Shown one piece after another: positions 35,945-44,370 of a stretch of 51,248 nt of DNA. Source of the stretch: Anaerolineales bacterium (GTDB taxonomy: Bacteria > Chloroflexota > Anaerolineae > Anaerolineales > UBA4823); the NCBI GenBank assembly GCA_016932955.1, contig JAFGBV010000050.1, forward strand, positions 1 to 51,248. The letters run 5' to 3'. Positions within the stretch are counted from its first letter, which is position 1. The number at the start of each line of letters is the position of its first letter. The translations under genes were made by a program, and so were the position numbers. The notes below the pieces were generated by a model. That model was not told the DNA's origin, made no database searches, and worked only from the letters and a program-made list of their open reading frames with translations.

Positions 35945-36841
35945 ATGACGATCAATGCCCACCCTGAACTGCCTGAATTTGACTATATCCGGCCTGCTAG
36001 CCTGGTGGAGGCCAGCCAGTTCCTCGCCCAGCACCCCGGCGATGCCCGCCCGCTGCTGGGCGGCACGGACATATTGGTGCGCATGCGCGACGGCATCTGG
36101 CGCGACCGCTACCTGGTGGATGTGAAAAAACTGGATGGCACATCGGAGATCATTTTCAACGAAGGTCTTGGCCTCACCATTGGCGCAGCCGTGAACATGA
36201 ACCAGGTTATTACCCACCCGCAGGTGCAGGCACATTACCCGCTGCTGGCGCAGGCCTGCCGCCGGGTGGCCTCTTATCAGTTGCGCAGCCGCGCCACGAT
36301 TGTCGGTAATATTTGCAACGCATCTCCAGCGGGAGATACGATCGGGGCCTGCATGCTTTTGGACGGTATCTTGAACATCCACGGAATCAACGGTTTGCGC
36401 CAGGAGTTCCTGGCGGGGTTCTTCCTCGGCCCAGGGAAGACCATCCTCTCCCCTGGCGATATAGTCACCTCGATCCACTTTCCCCTGCCCCCTGCTGGCT
36501 GGGCAGGGACCTACCTGAAGCTGGGGCGGAATACATGGAGCGACCTGGCGATCGTGGGGGTGACTGTGTTTGGCGGGCCACACCCGGCTTCCGCCTCCGG
36601 ATATCGTTTCCGCATTGCGCTGGCTTCCGTCGCACCAGTCCCGCTGATCGCGGCGGCAGCCGAAGACTACCTTTCCTGCACCCCGCCCACCCCCGAGAAC
36701 TTTGCCCACGCAGCCCACCTGGCCGCGGAAGCGTGCAACCCGATCGATGACGTGCGCGGCAGCGCGCGCTATCGCAAAGCCATGGCGCAAAAATTAACCG
36801 AAAAAGCGCTTCAGAAAACCTGGCTGGAAGTCACGAGGTGA
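35945..36841 (+). CDS. FAD-binding subunit of a xanthine dehydrogenase-family molybdenum hydroxylase
   Basis: A 298-residue medium subunit (CoxM/XdhB type) that passes electrons from the iron-sulfur subunit to the acceptor. The FAD sites are LLGGTDILVRMRDG near residue 38 and TIVGNICNASPAGDT near 119. The C-terminal CO_deh_flav_C domain is present. The order FAD subunit, Fe-S subunit, Mo subunit matches many bacterial hydroxylases. AAGGAG precedes the ATG. The next gene starts 3 bp after its stop. Confidence 0.9.
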   Translation: MTINAHPELPEFDYIRPASLVEASQFLAQHPGDARPLLGGTDILVRMRDGIWRDRYLVDVKKLDGTSEIIFNEGLGLTIGAAVNMNQVITHPQVQAHYPLLAQACRRVASYQLRSRATIVGNICNASPAGDTIGACMLLDGILNIHGINGLRQEFLAGFFLGPGKTILSPGDIVTSIHFPLPPAGWAGTYLKLGRNTWSDLAIVGVTVFGGPHPASASGYRFRIALASVAPVPLIAAAAEDYLSCTPPTPENFAHAAHLAAEACNPIDDVRGSARYRKAMAQKLTEKALQKTWLEVTR

Positions 36842-36844
36842 AAG

Positions 36845-37318
36845 ATGGCTATTCATCGCATTTCATTGACTGTTAACGGCGAATTTGAGCAGGTCGATGT
36901 ACCGTCTCAAATGACCCTTCTGCAAATGCTGCGCGAGAAGCTGGCACTCACCGGCACCAAGAACGGGTGCGCAGCGGGCGAGTGCGGAGCGTGCACGGTG
37001 CTGCTCAACGGCGAGGCGGTTAACTCCTGCATGGTGCTGGCTGCCGAGTGTGATGGCGCCTCGGTCATCACGGTCGAAGGGCTGGCCCAAGACGGTGTAC
37101 TCGACCCCATTCAGCAAGCGATCATCGACCACAGCGGCGTGCAATGCGGCTTTTGCACGCCGGGGATTCTGATCTCGTCGCGCGCACTTCTGAACCGCAA
37201 CCCCAACCCCAGCGAGAACGAGATCCGCGAAGCCCTGGTGGGCAACCTGTGCCGTTGCACGGGTTATTTGCGCATCGTCGATGCCGTCAAAGACGCTGCC
37301 CGCCGCCAGCAAGCCTAG
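36845..37318 (+). CDS. 2x[2Fe-2S] subunit of a xanthine dehydrogenase-family hydroxylase
   Basis: A 157-residue small subunit (CoxS/XdhC-type ferredoxin). The plant-type cluster ligands are Cys42, Cys47, Cys50 and Cys62 (NGCAAGECGACTVLLNG). The second cluster ligands are Cys101, Cys104, Cys136 and Cys138 (CGFCTPG, CRCTGY). All eight are present, so the subunit should be functional. Length is typical. It lies tightly between the FAD and molybdopterin subunit genes. Confidence 0.95.
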   Translation: MAIHRISLTVNGEFEQVDVPSQMTLLQMLREKLALTGTKNGCAAGECGACTVLLNGEAVNSCMVLAAECDGASVITVEGLAQDGVLDPIQQAIIDHSGVQCGFCTPGILISSRALLNRNPNPSENEIREALVGNLCRCTGYLRIVDAVKDAARRQQA

Positions 37319-37333
37319 TAATGGGAGCTACCT

Positions 37334-39688
37334 ATGGCAACCAAAACTTCTACCCCCAAAACACCTCATCCCATCGGCGATAGCGTTCCCCGTGTGGACG
37401 CGCAGGAGAAAGTCACCGGCGCAGCCCTCTTCGCCGACGACTTGCAGTTCGGTCCTGGCCTGCTGTATGCGCGCATCAAGCGCAGCCCTCATCCCCACGC
37501 TCGCATCAAGCGCATTGACATCAGCCGCGCCAAAGCCCTGCCAGGCGTTAAGGCCGTCGTCACCGGCGAAGATTTCCCCGGCCTCACCGGCCTCTACCTG
37601 CAAGACCGCCACATCTTTTGCCGCGGCCGCGCCCGTTATGTTGGCGATCCTATCGCCGGAGTCGCCGCCACCAGCGAAACGCTCGCCGAGCAGGCCGTAG
37701 CCCTGATCGATGTGGAATACGAGCCATTACCGGGCGTCTTCGACCCCGAGTATGGCGCCACACCGGAAGCCCCCGTGCTCCACCCTGACCTGGGCGATTA
37801 CAAGGTAGCAAACTTCATCTTCCCCAAGCCTGGCACCAACATCTCCAACCTCTTCAAGATCCGTAAAGGCGATGTTGACTCCGCCTGGTCACAGTGCGCC
37901 GCAGTTGTCGAGCGCACCTACCATATTCCCCACATCCAGCACGTGCCCATTGAAACGCACATCGCCATCGCCCGTGTGGAGCAGAATGGCAAGGTCACGC
38001 TGTGGGGCAGCTCACAATCGCCCTTTGCTCAACGCAGCCTGATCGCCACGGCGCTGGGGATTTCGCCATCCGATGTACAGGTGATCGCACCCTACGTGGG
38101 CGGCGGCTTCGGTTGTAAAGCTGGCGTGAGCATGGAAGCATTGGCGGTTGCCATTGCCACGCAGGTGCGCGGCCGCCCAGTGAAGCTGCGCCTGACGCGG
38201 GAGGAGGAATTCTATACCGCCTTCGTGCGTCAGGGGCTTGTGGCTCACTTTAAGATGGGCTGCGACAAAGACGGTCACCTGCTGGCGATGCAAAACCGTT
38301 TCTATTGGGATGCCGGCGCCTACACAGAGTACGGGGTCAACATCACCCGCGCCAGCGGTTACAGCAGCACCGGCCCTTACAATGTGCCCAACGTCAGCAC
38401 CGATTCTTACTGTGTTTACACCAACCACCCCGTTGGCGGGCCGATGCGCGGCTTTGGCATGCCTGAGATGCATACCGGCCTGGAACAGTGCATTGATGAA
38501 CTGGCTGAGCAGATTGACATGGACAAGGTAGCCTTCCGCAAGCTGAACTGCATCCAGGGAGGGGATATCATCGCGACCGGCATGACGATGCACCCCATCG
38601 GGCTGAGCGAGTGCCTAGAGAAAGCCGCTAAAGCAATCGGCTGGGGGCATAAGGATCCGCCCTCAGCGCCGAATAAGCGGCGCGGCAAGGGAATCGCAGC
38701 GATGTGGAAAGCTCCGGCGATGCCACCCAACGCCGGGTCGAGCGCAAAGGTGGCGCTCAACGAAGATGGCACCGTCACCGTCAGCGTGGGCGGGCAAGAA
38801 CTCGGCCAGGGCTCCTTCACCATCGCTGCCCAAATGGCCGCCGCCGCCCTGGGCGTACCCATCGAGCATGTGCGCGTGGTCACCCCGCTGGATACGGATT
38901 ACAGTCCCTACGAATGGCAAACGGTTGCCAGCCGCCTCACCTGGAGCATGGGCAACGCTGTCGCCGCTGCCGCCCGCGACGCCCGCCAGCAGATCCTAGA
39001 GTTGGTGGCTAAAGCCTGGAACGAAAATATCGAAGACCTCGATATCGTGGATGGCAACGTCATCTCTTACAAAACAGAAGAGACCATCTCCCTCAAGAAC
39101 ATCGCCATCTACGGCATCGCCTTGCCCAACGACCAGGGCTGGATCGGCGGGCCGGTGCTGGGGAGGGGCAGCTTCATGCCCACCTACGTCACGGGGCTGG
39201 ACCCGGAGACGGGGCAAGGCCCGCGCGCCGTCGTCCACTACACCACTGGCGTACAGGCCGTCGAGGTGGAAGTTGACATGGACACCGGCAAAGTCGAAGT
39301 GCTGCGCGGCGTTGGGGCTTTTGACGTGGGCAAAGCGATTAACCCCGATATGGTGAGGGCACAGATGGAAGGAGGCTTTGTGCAAGGCCTCAGCACTGCC
39401 CTGTTCGAGAGCCTGCAGCTCAAAGAAGGCGTGCTGCAGAATCCATCCTTTGTAGATTACCGCATCGCCACTGCCACCGATGTACCCAATGATATCCAAT
39501 CTATCATCGTCGAAGTCCCCCAGGATGATGGCCCCTGGGGCGCCCGCGGGGTCGGCGAACACTCCATGGTGCCCACCGTGGCTGCCATTGCCAATGCCAT
39601 CTGCGATGCCATCGGCATCCGCGTCGGCGCACCGCCCTACACGTCAGAGAAGGTATACCTGGCGATGGTCAACGCAGGCCTGATCTAA
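37334..39688 (+). CDS. Molybdopterin-binding catalytic subunit of a xanthine dehydrogenase-family hydroxylase
   Basis: A 784-residue large subunit (CoxL/XdhA type) that hydroxylates a carbon next to nitrogen in rings, or an aldehyde, using water-derived oxygen. Visible parts: GDSVPRVDAQEKVTGAALFADD at the N-terminus, ARYVGDPIAGVAA, GGGFGCKAGVSMEALAVA (Mo-cofactor loop), PVGGPMRGFGMPE (with the Arg-Gly-Phe-Gly substrate loop) and GARGVGEHSM, which contains the catalytic Glu. Nothing shows the CO-dehydrogenase AYRCSFR signature, so CO oxidation is unlikely. The neighbouring nucleobase permease suggests a purine, pyrimidine or other N-heterocycle substrate. No accessory XdhC-like insertase was seen. 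Confidence 0.9.
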   Translation: MATKTSTPKTPHPIGDSVPRVDAQEKVTGAALFADDLQFGPGLLYARIKRSPHPHARIKRIDISRAKALPGVKAVVTGEDFPGLTGLYLQDRHIFCRGRARYVGDPIAGVAATSETLAEQAVALIDVEYEPLPGVFDPEYGATPEAPVLHPDLGDYKVANFIFPKPGTNISNLFKIRKGDVDSAWSQCAAVVERTYHIPHIQHVPIETHIAIARVEQNGKVTLWGSSQSPFAQRSLIATALGISPSDVQVIAPYVGGGFGCKAGVSMEALAVAIATQVRGRPVKLRLTREEEFYTAFVRQGLVAHFKMGCDKDGHLLAMQNRFYWDAGAYTEYGVNITRASGYSSTGPYNVPNVSTDSYCVYTNHPVGGPMRGFGMPEMHTGLEQCIDELAEQIDMDKVAFRKLNCIQGGDIIATGMTMHPIGLSECLEKAAKAIGWGHKDPPSAPNKRRGKGIAAMWKAPAMPPNAGSSAKVALNEDGTVTVSVGGQELGQGSFTIAAQMAAAALGVPIEHVRVVTPLDTDYSPYEWQTVASRLTWSMGNAVAAAARDARQQILELVAKAWNENIEDLDIVDGNVISYKTEETISLKNIAIYGIALPNDQGWIGGPVLGRGSFMPTYVTGLDPETGQGPRAVVHYTTGVQAVEVEVDMDTGKVEVLRGVGAFDVGKAINPDMVRAQMEGGFVQGLSTALFESLQLKEGVLQNPSFVDYRIATATDVPNDIQSIIVEVPQDDGPWGARGVGEHSMVPTVAAIANAICDAIGIRVGAPPYTSEKVYLAMVNAGLI

Positions 39689-39699
39689 ACGAATGATTT

Positions 39700-39727
39700 G
39701 TGATGCGGGCAGTGCCGCCCGCATCAC
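39700..39727. repeat. Intercistronic palindrome 2
   Basis: A perfect 11-bp stem (GTGATGCGGGC / GCCCGCATCAC) with a 6-nt loop lies between the molybdopterin subunit gene and fdrA. No T-tract follows. It may stabilise the upstream message. Confidence 0.55.
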
Positions 39728-39748
39728 ATGAAGAGAAAGGACCCCCCC

Positions 39749-41281
39749 TTGCCCGTTCAAACCCTGATCAAACCCAGCCAGTATTACGACTCGGTCAGCC
39801 TGATGCTGGTGGCCCGCGACCTAGCAGCTTTCCAGGGCGTAGCAGATGCCGCGGTGATGATGGCCACCGAGGCGAACAAAGGCATTCTCAAAGAAGCCGG
39901 GCTGCTCACCCCCCAGGCAGAGGCAGCCTCGCCCAATGACCTGGTGATCGCCGTGCGCGCCGATCAGAGTACAATCGCCGCGGCGCTGGCAGAAGCCGAA
40001 AAATTGCTACAAAAAAAACAAGCACCGTCTACGGGGGTCAAATTCCGTCCCAAGACGGTGCGTGGCGCAGTGAAAGCCAACCCAAGTGCCAATGTGGCGG
40101 TGATCTCTGTGGCAGGGCGCTATGCTGCGGATGAGGCCTGGGAGGCGCTGCACCAGGGGCTGCACGTGCTGCTGTTCAGCGACAACGTATCGCTGGAAGA
40201 TGAAATTGCGCTCAAAAAATATGCCCTGGTCAACGGCCTCCTGCTGATGGGCCCCGGCGCAGGAACAGCAATCTTGAACGGCGTAGCGCTGGGGTTTGCC
40301 AACCTTTTACCTGCCGGGCCGGTGGGCATCGTCTCGGCGGCGGGCACCGGGCTGCAAGAAGTCTCCACGCTGCTGGCCAAGAACGGCATCGGCATCACGC
40401 AGGGAATTGGCGTCGGCGGCCGCGACCTGAAAGAAGAGGTGGGCGGGATGATGATGCTCGCCGGGCTGCAAGCCCTGCAGCACGATCCCGCCACGGGCGT
40501 GATCGTGCTGATTAGCAAACCCCCGGCGGCGGTGGTGGCGGAGAAAGTGCTGGCCCAGGTGAGGCAAAGCGACAAGCCTACCGTCGTCTGCTTGCTGGGA
40601 GCGAGCGAAAAGGCGCAGGGCGGCTGGATGCAGGCGCACACACTCGAAGAAGCGGCCAACCTGGCCATCCAGGCTGCGGGGGGAAAACCTGCCCAACCCA
40701 TCCAGGCTGGGTTGCCCAAGATTGCAGCAGCCCCCCGCCCCGGAGCGCGTTACCTGCGCGGGCTCTACTCCGGCGGGACGCTTTGCTACGAGGCGCAGGT
40801 AATTTGGCGCGACATTCTCCCCCAGCCGGTTTTCTCGAATGCACCGTTGCAACCTGAGCACAGGCTCCCTGATTCCACCCGCAGCCAGGCGCACAGCGCC
40901 ATCGACCTGGGCGAAGAAGAGTTCACCGTGGGCCGCCCGCACCCCATGATTGACAACGACCTGCGCATCCGCCGCCTGCTGCAAGAAGCGCAAGACCCGC
41001 AGGTGGCGGTGATCCTGCTGGATGTGGTACTCGGCTACGGCGCGCACCCCGACCCCGCCGCCGAGCTTGCCCCAGCGGTGCAAAAGGCACGCACGCTGGC
41101 CGCGCATACAGGCAATGAGATCACCTTTATTGCCTCCGTTACCGGCACCGAGCAAGATCCGCAGTCGCTCAGCCGCCAGGTTGCGCTGCTGGAGCAGGCA
41201 GGGGTCACGATCTGCCCGAGCAACGCTGCAGCGGCACGCCTGGCTGCGGCAGTGATCCATGCACAAAGCGCCTCTCAATAA
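39749..41281 (+). CDS. fdrA: FdrA-family protein, AllF-like subunit of oxamate carbamoyltransferase
   Basis: A 510-residue protein related to succinyl-CoA synthetase alpha and beta subunits, with two CoA-ligase-like domains. Key stretches are YYDSVSLMLVARDL, ATEANKGILKEAGLL, GIVSAAGTGLQEVSTLLAKNG, GIGVGGRDL and LLDVVLGYGAHPDPA, all matching FdrA. In E. coli, FdrA (AllF) acts with AllG and AllH to split oxalurate into oxamate and carbamoyl phosphate. The TTG at 39749 is preferred because AAAGGA precedes it and the protein then begins like other FdrA proteins; the ATG at 39728 abuts a hairpin and lacks a ribosome site. DUF1116 follows 9 bp later. Confidence 0.87.
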   Translation: MPVQTLIKPSQYYDSVSLMLVARDLAAFQGVADAAVMMATEANKGILKEAGLLTPQAEAASPNDLVIAVRADQSTIAAALAEAEKLLQKKQAPSTGVKFRPKTVRGAVKANPSANVAVISVAGRYAADEAWEALHQGLHVLLFSDNVSLEDEIALKKYALVNGLLLMGPGAGTAILNGVALGFANLLPAGPVGIVSAAGTGLQEVSTLLAKNGIGITQGIGVGGRDLKEEVGGMMMLAGLQALQHDPATGVIVLISKPPAAVVAEKVLAQVRQSDKPTVVCLLGASEKAQGGWMQAHTLEEAANLAIQAAGGKPAQPIQAGLPKIAAAPRPGARYLRGLYSGGTLCYEAQVIWRDILPQPVFSNAPLQPEHRLPDSTRSQAHSAIDLGEEEFTVGRPHPMIDNDLRIRRLLQEAQDPQVAVILLDVVLGYGAHPDPAAELAPAVQKARTLAAHTGNEITFIASVTGTEQDPQSLSRQVALLEQAGVTICPSNAAAARLAAAVIHAQSASQ

Positions 41282-41290
41282 GGATGACCC

Positions 41291-42694
41291 ATGACCATAC
41301 GCACGATTAACGATCTATTCAGCCAGCCAGTGCACGTGGTGAACGTGGGACTAGGCAGCATGGCCGAATCGGTGGAGGCCCAAAACATCCCCGTGGTCAA
41401 TGTGGAATGGAAGCCGCCCGTCCAGGGCGTCCGGCGCCTGCACACCACGCGCACCGGGGTGGATATTGAGGCTGCCAACGCCGAAGCTTGCCAGCGTATC
41501 AAGCAAGGGCGCCCCGTGCTTGTGGGCATGGGCATCGCCCGCCAGGTGATCCCCGGCATGCACGAGCGCATGATCCTGCACGCCGGGCCTCCCATCACCT
41601 GGGAGCGCATGTGCGGCCCGCAGCGCGGTGCGGTGATGGGCGCATTGATCTACGAAGGCCTGGCCCAGGATGAAGCCCAGGCGGCCCAAATCGCCGCCGC
41701 AGGGGAGATCGAATTCACCCCCTGCCACCACCATCACGCCGTCGGCCCGATGGCTGGCGTCGTCTCGCCCTCCATGCCCGTCTTCATCATCGAAAACAAA
41801 ACCTTTGGCAACCTGGCTTATTGCACGCAGAACGAAGGGCTGGGCAAAGTGCTGCGCTACGGCGGGATGGGCGCGGAGGTTTACGCCCGCCTCAAATGGA
41901 TGCAGACCGACCTCTACCCCGCCCTCGACCGCGCCCTGCAAACCCTGCCCGATGGCATCGACATTCGCAGCCTCATCGCCCAGGCACTGCACATGGGCGA
42001 CGAATGCCACAACCGCAACCGCGCCGCTACCTCCCTCTTCCTGCGCACCATCGCCCCCGCACTGGCGCGCACCAGCCGCAGCAACGAGACCCTTGCCCAG
42101 GTGATCGAATTCATCGACCGCAATGATCACTTCTTCCTCAACCTGAGCATGCCCGCCGGTAAAGCGATGCTGGAGCCTGCCGAAAACATCCCTGGCAGCA
42201 GCATCCTGACAGTGATGGCGCGCAACGGCACCGATTTCGGCATCCGCATCTCCTGCATGCCCCAGCGCTGGTTCACCGCCCCCGCCGGGCAGGTGCAAGG
42301 CCTCTATTTCCCGCAGTTCACGGAGAAAGACGCCAACCCCGATATCGGTGATAGCACCGTCACCGAGACCGCCGGCTACGGCGGCGTAGCCATGGCTGCA
42401 GCCCCGGCAATCACCAAGTTCGTCGGCGGCACCCCAGACCTGGCACTGCAGACCACCCTCGAGATGTATGAGATCACCTTCGATGAGCACGAGCAGTTCA
42501 CCATCCCGGCGCTCAATTTCCGCGGCACCCCCTGCGGCATCGACCTGCGCAAGGTGATGGAAACTGGCATCCTGCCGCAGATCAATACCGGTATTGCCCA
42601 TAAAGACCCCGGTGTTGGCATGGTGGGCGCGGGCATCCTGCGCGCCCCGCAAAAATGCTTCCAAGATGCCTTCGCGGCCTTCCAGGAGCAGTAG
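41291..42694 (+). CDS. DUF1116 protein, AllG/YlbE-like subunit of oxamate carbamoyltransferase
   Basis: A 467-residue protein of the DUF1116 family. Visible family regions are VVNVEWKPPVQG, ANAEACQRIKQGRPVLVGMG, ERMILHAGPPITWERMCGP, FTPCHHHHAVGPMAGVVSPS and GDECHNRNRAATSLFLR. DUF1116 proteins are encoded with FdrA; the E. coli member YlbE (AllG) is reported as an oxamate carbamoyltransferase subunit. It follows fdrA by 9 bp. Charged and His-rich conserved loops suggest it holds part of the active site, but I infer this. Confidence 0.87.
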   Translation: MTIRTINDLFSQPVHVVNVGLGSMAESVEAQNIPVVNVEWKPPVQGVRRLHTTRTGVDIEAANAEACQRIKQGRPVLVGMGIARQVIPGMHERMILHAGPPITWERMCGPQRGAVMGALIYEGLAQDEAQAAQIAAAGEIEFTPCHHHHAVGPMAGVVSPSMPVFIIENKTFGNLAYCTQNEGLGKVLRYGGMGAEVYARLKWMQTDLYPALDRALQTLPDGIDIRSLIAQALHMGDECHNRNRAATSLFLRTIAPALARTSRSNETLAQVIEFIDRNDHFFLNLSMPAGKAMLEPAENIPGSSILTVMARNGTDFGIRISCMPQRWFTAPAGQVQGLYFPQFTEKDANPDIGDSTVTETAGYGGVAMAAAPAITKFVGGTPDLALQTTLEMYEITFDEHEQFTIPALNFRGTPCGIDLRKVMETGILPQINTGIAHKDPGVGMVGAGILRAPQKCFQDAFAAFQEQ

Positions 42695-42713
42695 GGGCGG
42701 ATGGCATCCGCCC
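42695..42713. repeat. Intercistronic palindrome 3
   Basis: A perfect 9-bp inverted repeat (GGGCGGATG / CATCCGCCC) around one base begins right after the DUF1116 stop codon. It could be an RNA-processing or stability element. Confidence 0.5.
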
Positions 42714-42750
42714 GCCACGTAAAAAGATTTCAAGCAAAAAGGAGACCCCT

Positions 42751-43632
42751 ATGAAATTTATTGACCTCACCATCCCCCTTGGCATCGCCACACCCCCCTG
42801 GCCCACCTACGAACCCCTGCAGGTAAAGTATTTCAAGCGCCTCGCCCCCAACGGCGCCAACGGTCAGGTGGTCACCCACTCCAACCACCTGGGCACCCAC
42901 CTGGATGGCGAAATCCACTTTCACACCCCTGGCAAGGATATCGCCTCGCTGGAGATGGATTTCCTTGCCCATGAAGCCGCTATCGTCGATCTCTCCGATA
43001 TCTGCGGCGACTACGACGTTTATACCTCCAAGATGGTCGAAGAGCGCGTCGAAGTCCGCCCCGGCGACATCCTCATCATCCACACCGGCTACCACCACTT
43101 CGGCTGGGATATGCCCACCGCCAACGAGATCCGCTACATGGTCATGCACCCCGGCCCCGACCGCGAGTTCGCCGATTGGGCTAAAGCCAAAAAACTGCGC
43201 TGGATCGGCGTCGATTGCGGCAGCGCTGACCACCCCATGAACACCATCATCCGCGATTGGATGCCCCGCCAGGCGCGCCAGGCCGAAAAAGTGTTCAAAA
43301 AGAAGTTCAACCAGTCCCTGGCCGAATACTACGACGACACCAAGTACCAGCTCATGCACCTGGAAATGTTCCCCTACGGCATTATCCATGCCGAATGCAT
43401 CGGCGGCGATATCGACCTGCTGGTGAACCGCCGCGTAAACGTGGCCTTCTTCCCCTGGCGCTTCGTAGACGGTGAATCGAGCATCGGGCGCTGCGTCGCA
43501 TACGTAGAGGATGACGAATACGAGGCGCTGATGGCGCAAAAGGCCACCCTGCCCAAAACCAAGTTTGGCGACGCCTACAACCCCCAGCACACTGAGAGCA
43601 TCAACCAGCTGAGCAAGGCGAATTATAGTTAG
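42751..43632 (+). CDS. Cyclase-family metal-dependent hydrolase (kynurenine formamidase/isatin hydrolase-like)
   Basis: A 293-residue protein. The metal-binding signature HLGTHLDGEIHFH (HxGTHxD) lies near residue 49. LIIHTGYHHFGW and IGVDCGSADHP follow. The family hydrolyses amide, lactam or formamide bonds (kynurenine formamidase, isatin hydrolase) with a Mn or Zn site. The frame extends upstream through the palindrome, but the ATG at 42751 follows AAGGAGACCCC. Longer than formamidase (about 210) by a C-terminal extension. In this cluster, opening of a cyclic amide is the likely role. Confidence 0.82.
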   Translation: MKFIDLTIPLGIATPPWPTYEPLQVKYFKRLAPNGANGQVVTHSNHLGTHLDGEIHFHTPGKDIASLEMDFLAHEAAIVDLSDICGDYDVYTSKMVEERVEVRPGDILIIHTGYHHFGWDMPTANEIRYMVMHPGPDREFADWAKAKKLRWIGVDCGSADHPMNTIIRDWMPRQARQAEKVFKKKFNQSLAEYYDDTKYQLMHLEMFPYGIIHAECIGGDIDLLVNRRVNVAFFPWRFVDGESSIGRCVAYVEDDEYEALMAQKATLPKTKFGDAYNPQHTESINQLSKANYS

Positions 43633-43676
43633 CGCGCGGCGCTCACCCCGCGTAATTCTGATCAGGAGATAACTGT

Positions 43677-44366
43677 ATGGCAATCGATATGGAACTTGAG
43701 GCCGTCCTGCGGCCCACCCAATACCCCATGCCGCCTTACCCGCCCAAAGTGGTCACCCTTGCCAACGGCAAGAAGATGGTCATCCGTCAGGCCGAGCGGG
43801 AAGACGTGCCCGAAATCCTCAAATCCGTCCACCCCTGCCTCTTCATCGAGCGCGACTACTATAATATCGTCAGCGCCCGCCTGTATGGCGAGTTGCTCGC
43901 CTGGTACTACTACCGCGCCAAGAGCCCCTACTGCCTGATGGGCCAGGTGGACGGCTACCTGGTTGGCGTGGTCAACGGGCGCATGGAAACCGAAAAAGTC
44001 GGCATGTCTTACCACACCCTCGCCATCGACCGCGGTCTGCGCATCGGCTCCCACCTCTTCGCCGCCAAGATGGAATACCACCTCGAATACCTCGGGCAGG
44101 AAGAAATACTCATCGTCGCCGAAAGCCCCATCGGCTTCCGCCGTTGGATGATCGAGTACCCCCTCAAACCCTCCAAGATCCCCCACGAGCTGGGCGGCGG
44201 CGACTCCTACATCCTGACCCGCGAGATCTACGAAAAGGCCAAGCCCCGCCTCGTCGTCGGCGACCGCCCCGTGCCTCCCGACCTGTGGGAAGAAGCCACC
44301 CGCCATATCCTCTTCGCCGATGAAGATACCATCCGCGAGCGCATCGCCGGGTTGAAAGGAAGATGA
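43677..44366 (+). CDS. GNAT-like acyltransferase
   Basis: A 229-residue protein. The region MSYHTLAIDRGLRIGSHLFAAKMEYH, whose core is RGLRIGS, fits the acetyl-CoA loop (R/QxxGxG/A) of GNAT proteins, and MVIRQAEREDVPEIL matches the usual N-terminal strand and helix. The C-terminal third has no match I recognise. The substrate is unknown. It starts 44 bp after the cyclase gene with CAGGAGATAACTGT upstream and ends 4 bp before the thiolase-like gene, so it belongs to the operon. Confidence 0.62.
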   Translation: MAIDMELEAVLRPTQYPMPPYPPKVVTLANGKKMVIRQAEREDVPEILKSVHPCLFIERDYYNIVSARLYGELLAWYYYRAKSPYCLMGQVDGYLVGVVNGRMETEKVGMSYHTLAIDRGLRIGSHLFAAKMEYHLEYLGQEEILIVAESPIGFRRWMIEYPLKPSKIPHELGGGDSYILTREIYEKAKPRLVVGDRPVPPDLWEEATRHILFADEDTIRERIAGLKGR

Positions 44367-44370
44367 CACC

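Noticed and set aside
37334..39688. Aerobic CO dehydrogenase large subunit
   Set aside because: The form I CO-dehydrogenase active-site signature with Cys (AYRCSFR) is absent; the matching loop reads PMRGFGMPE, as in the wider xanthine dehydrogenase family.
41351..42733. 460-codon open frame on the minus strand opposite the DUF1116 gene
   Set aside because: High-GC antisense frame with Gly/Ala/His-rich low-complexity product; the plus strand encodes a conserved family with a ribosome site and operon context.
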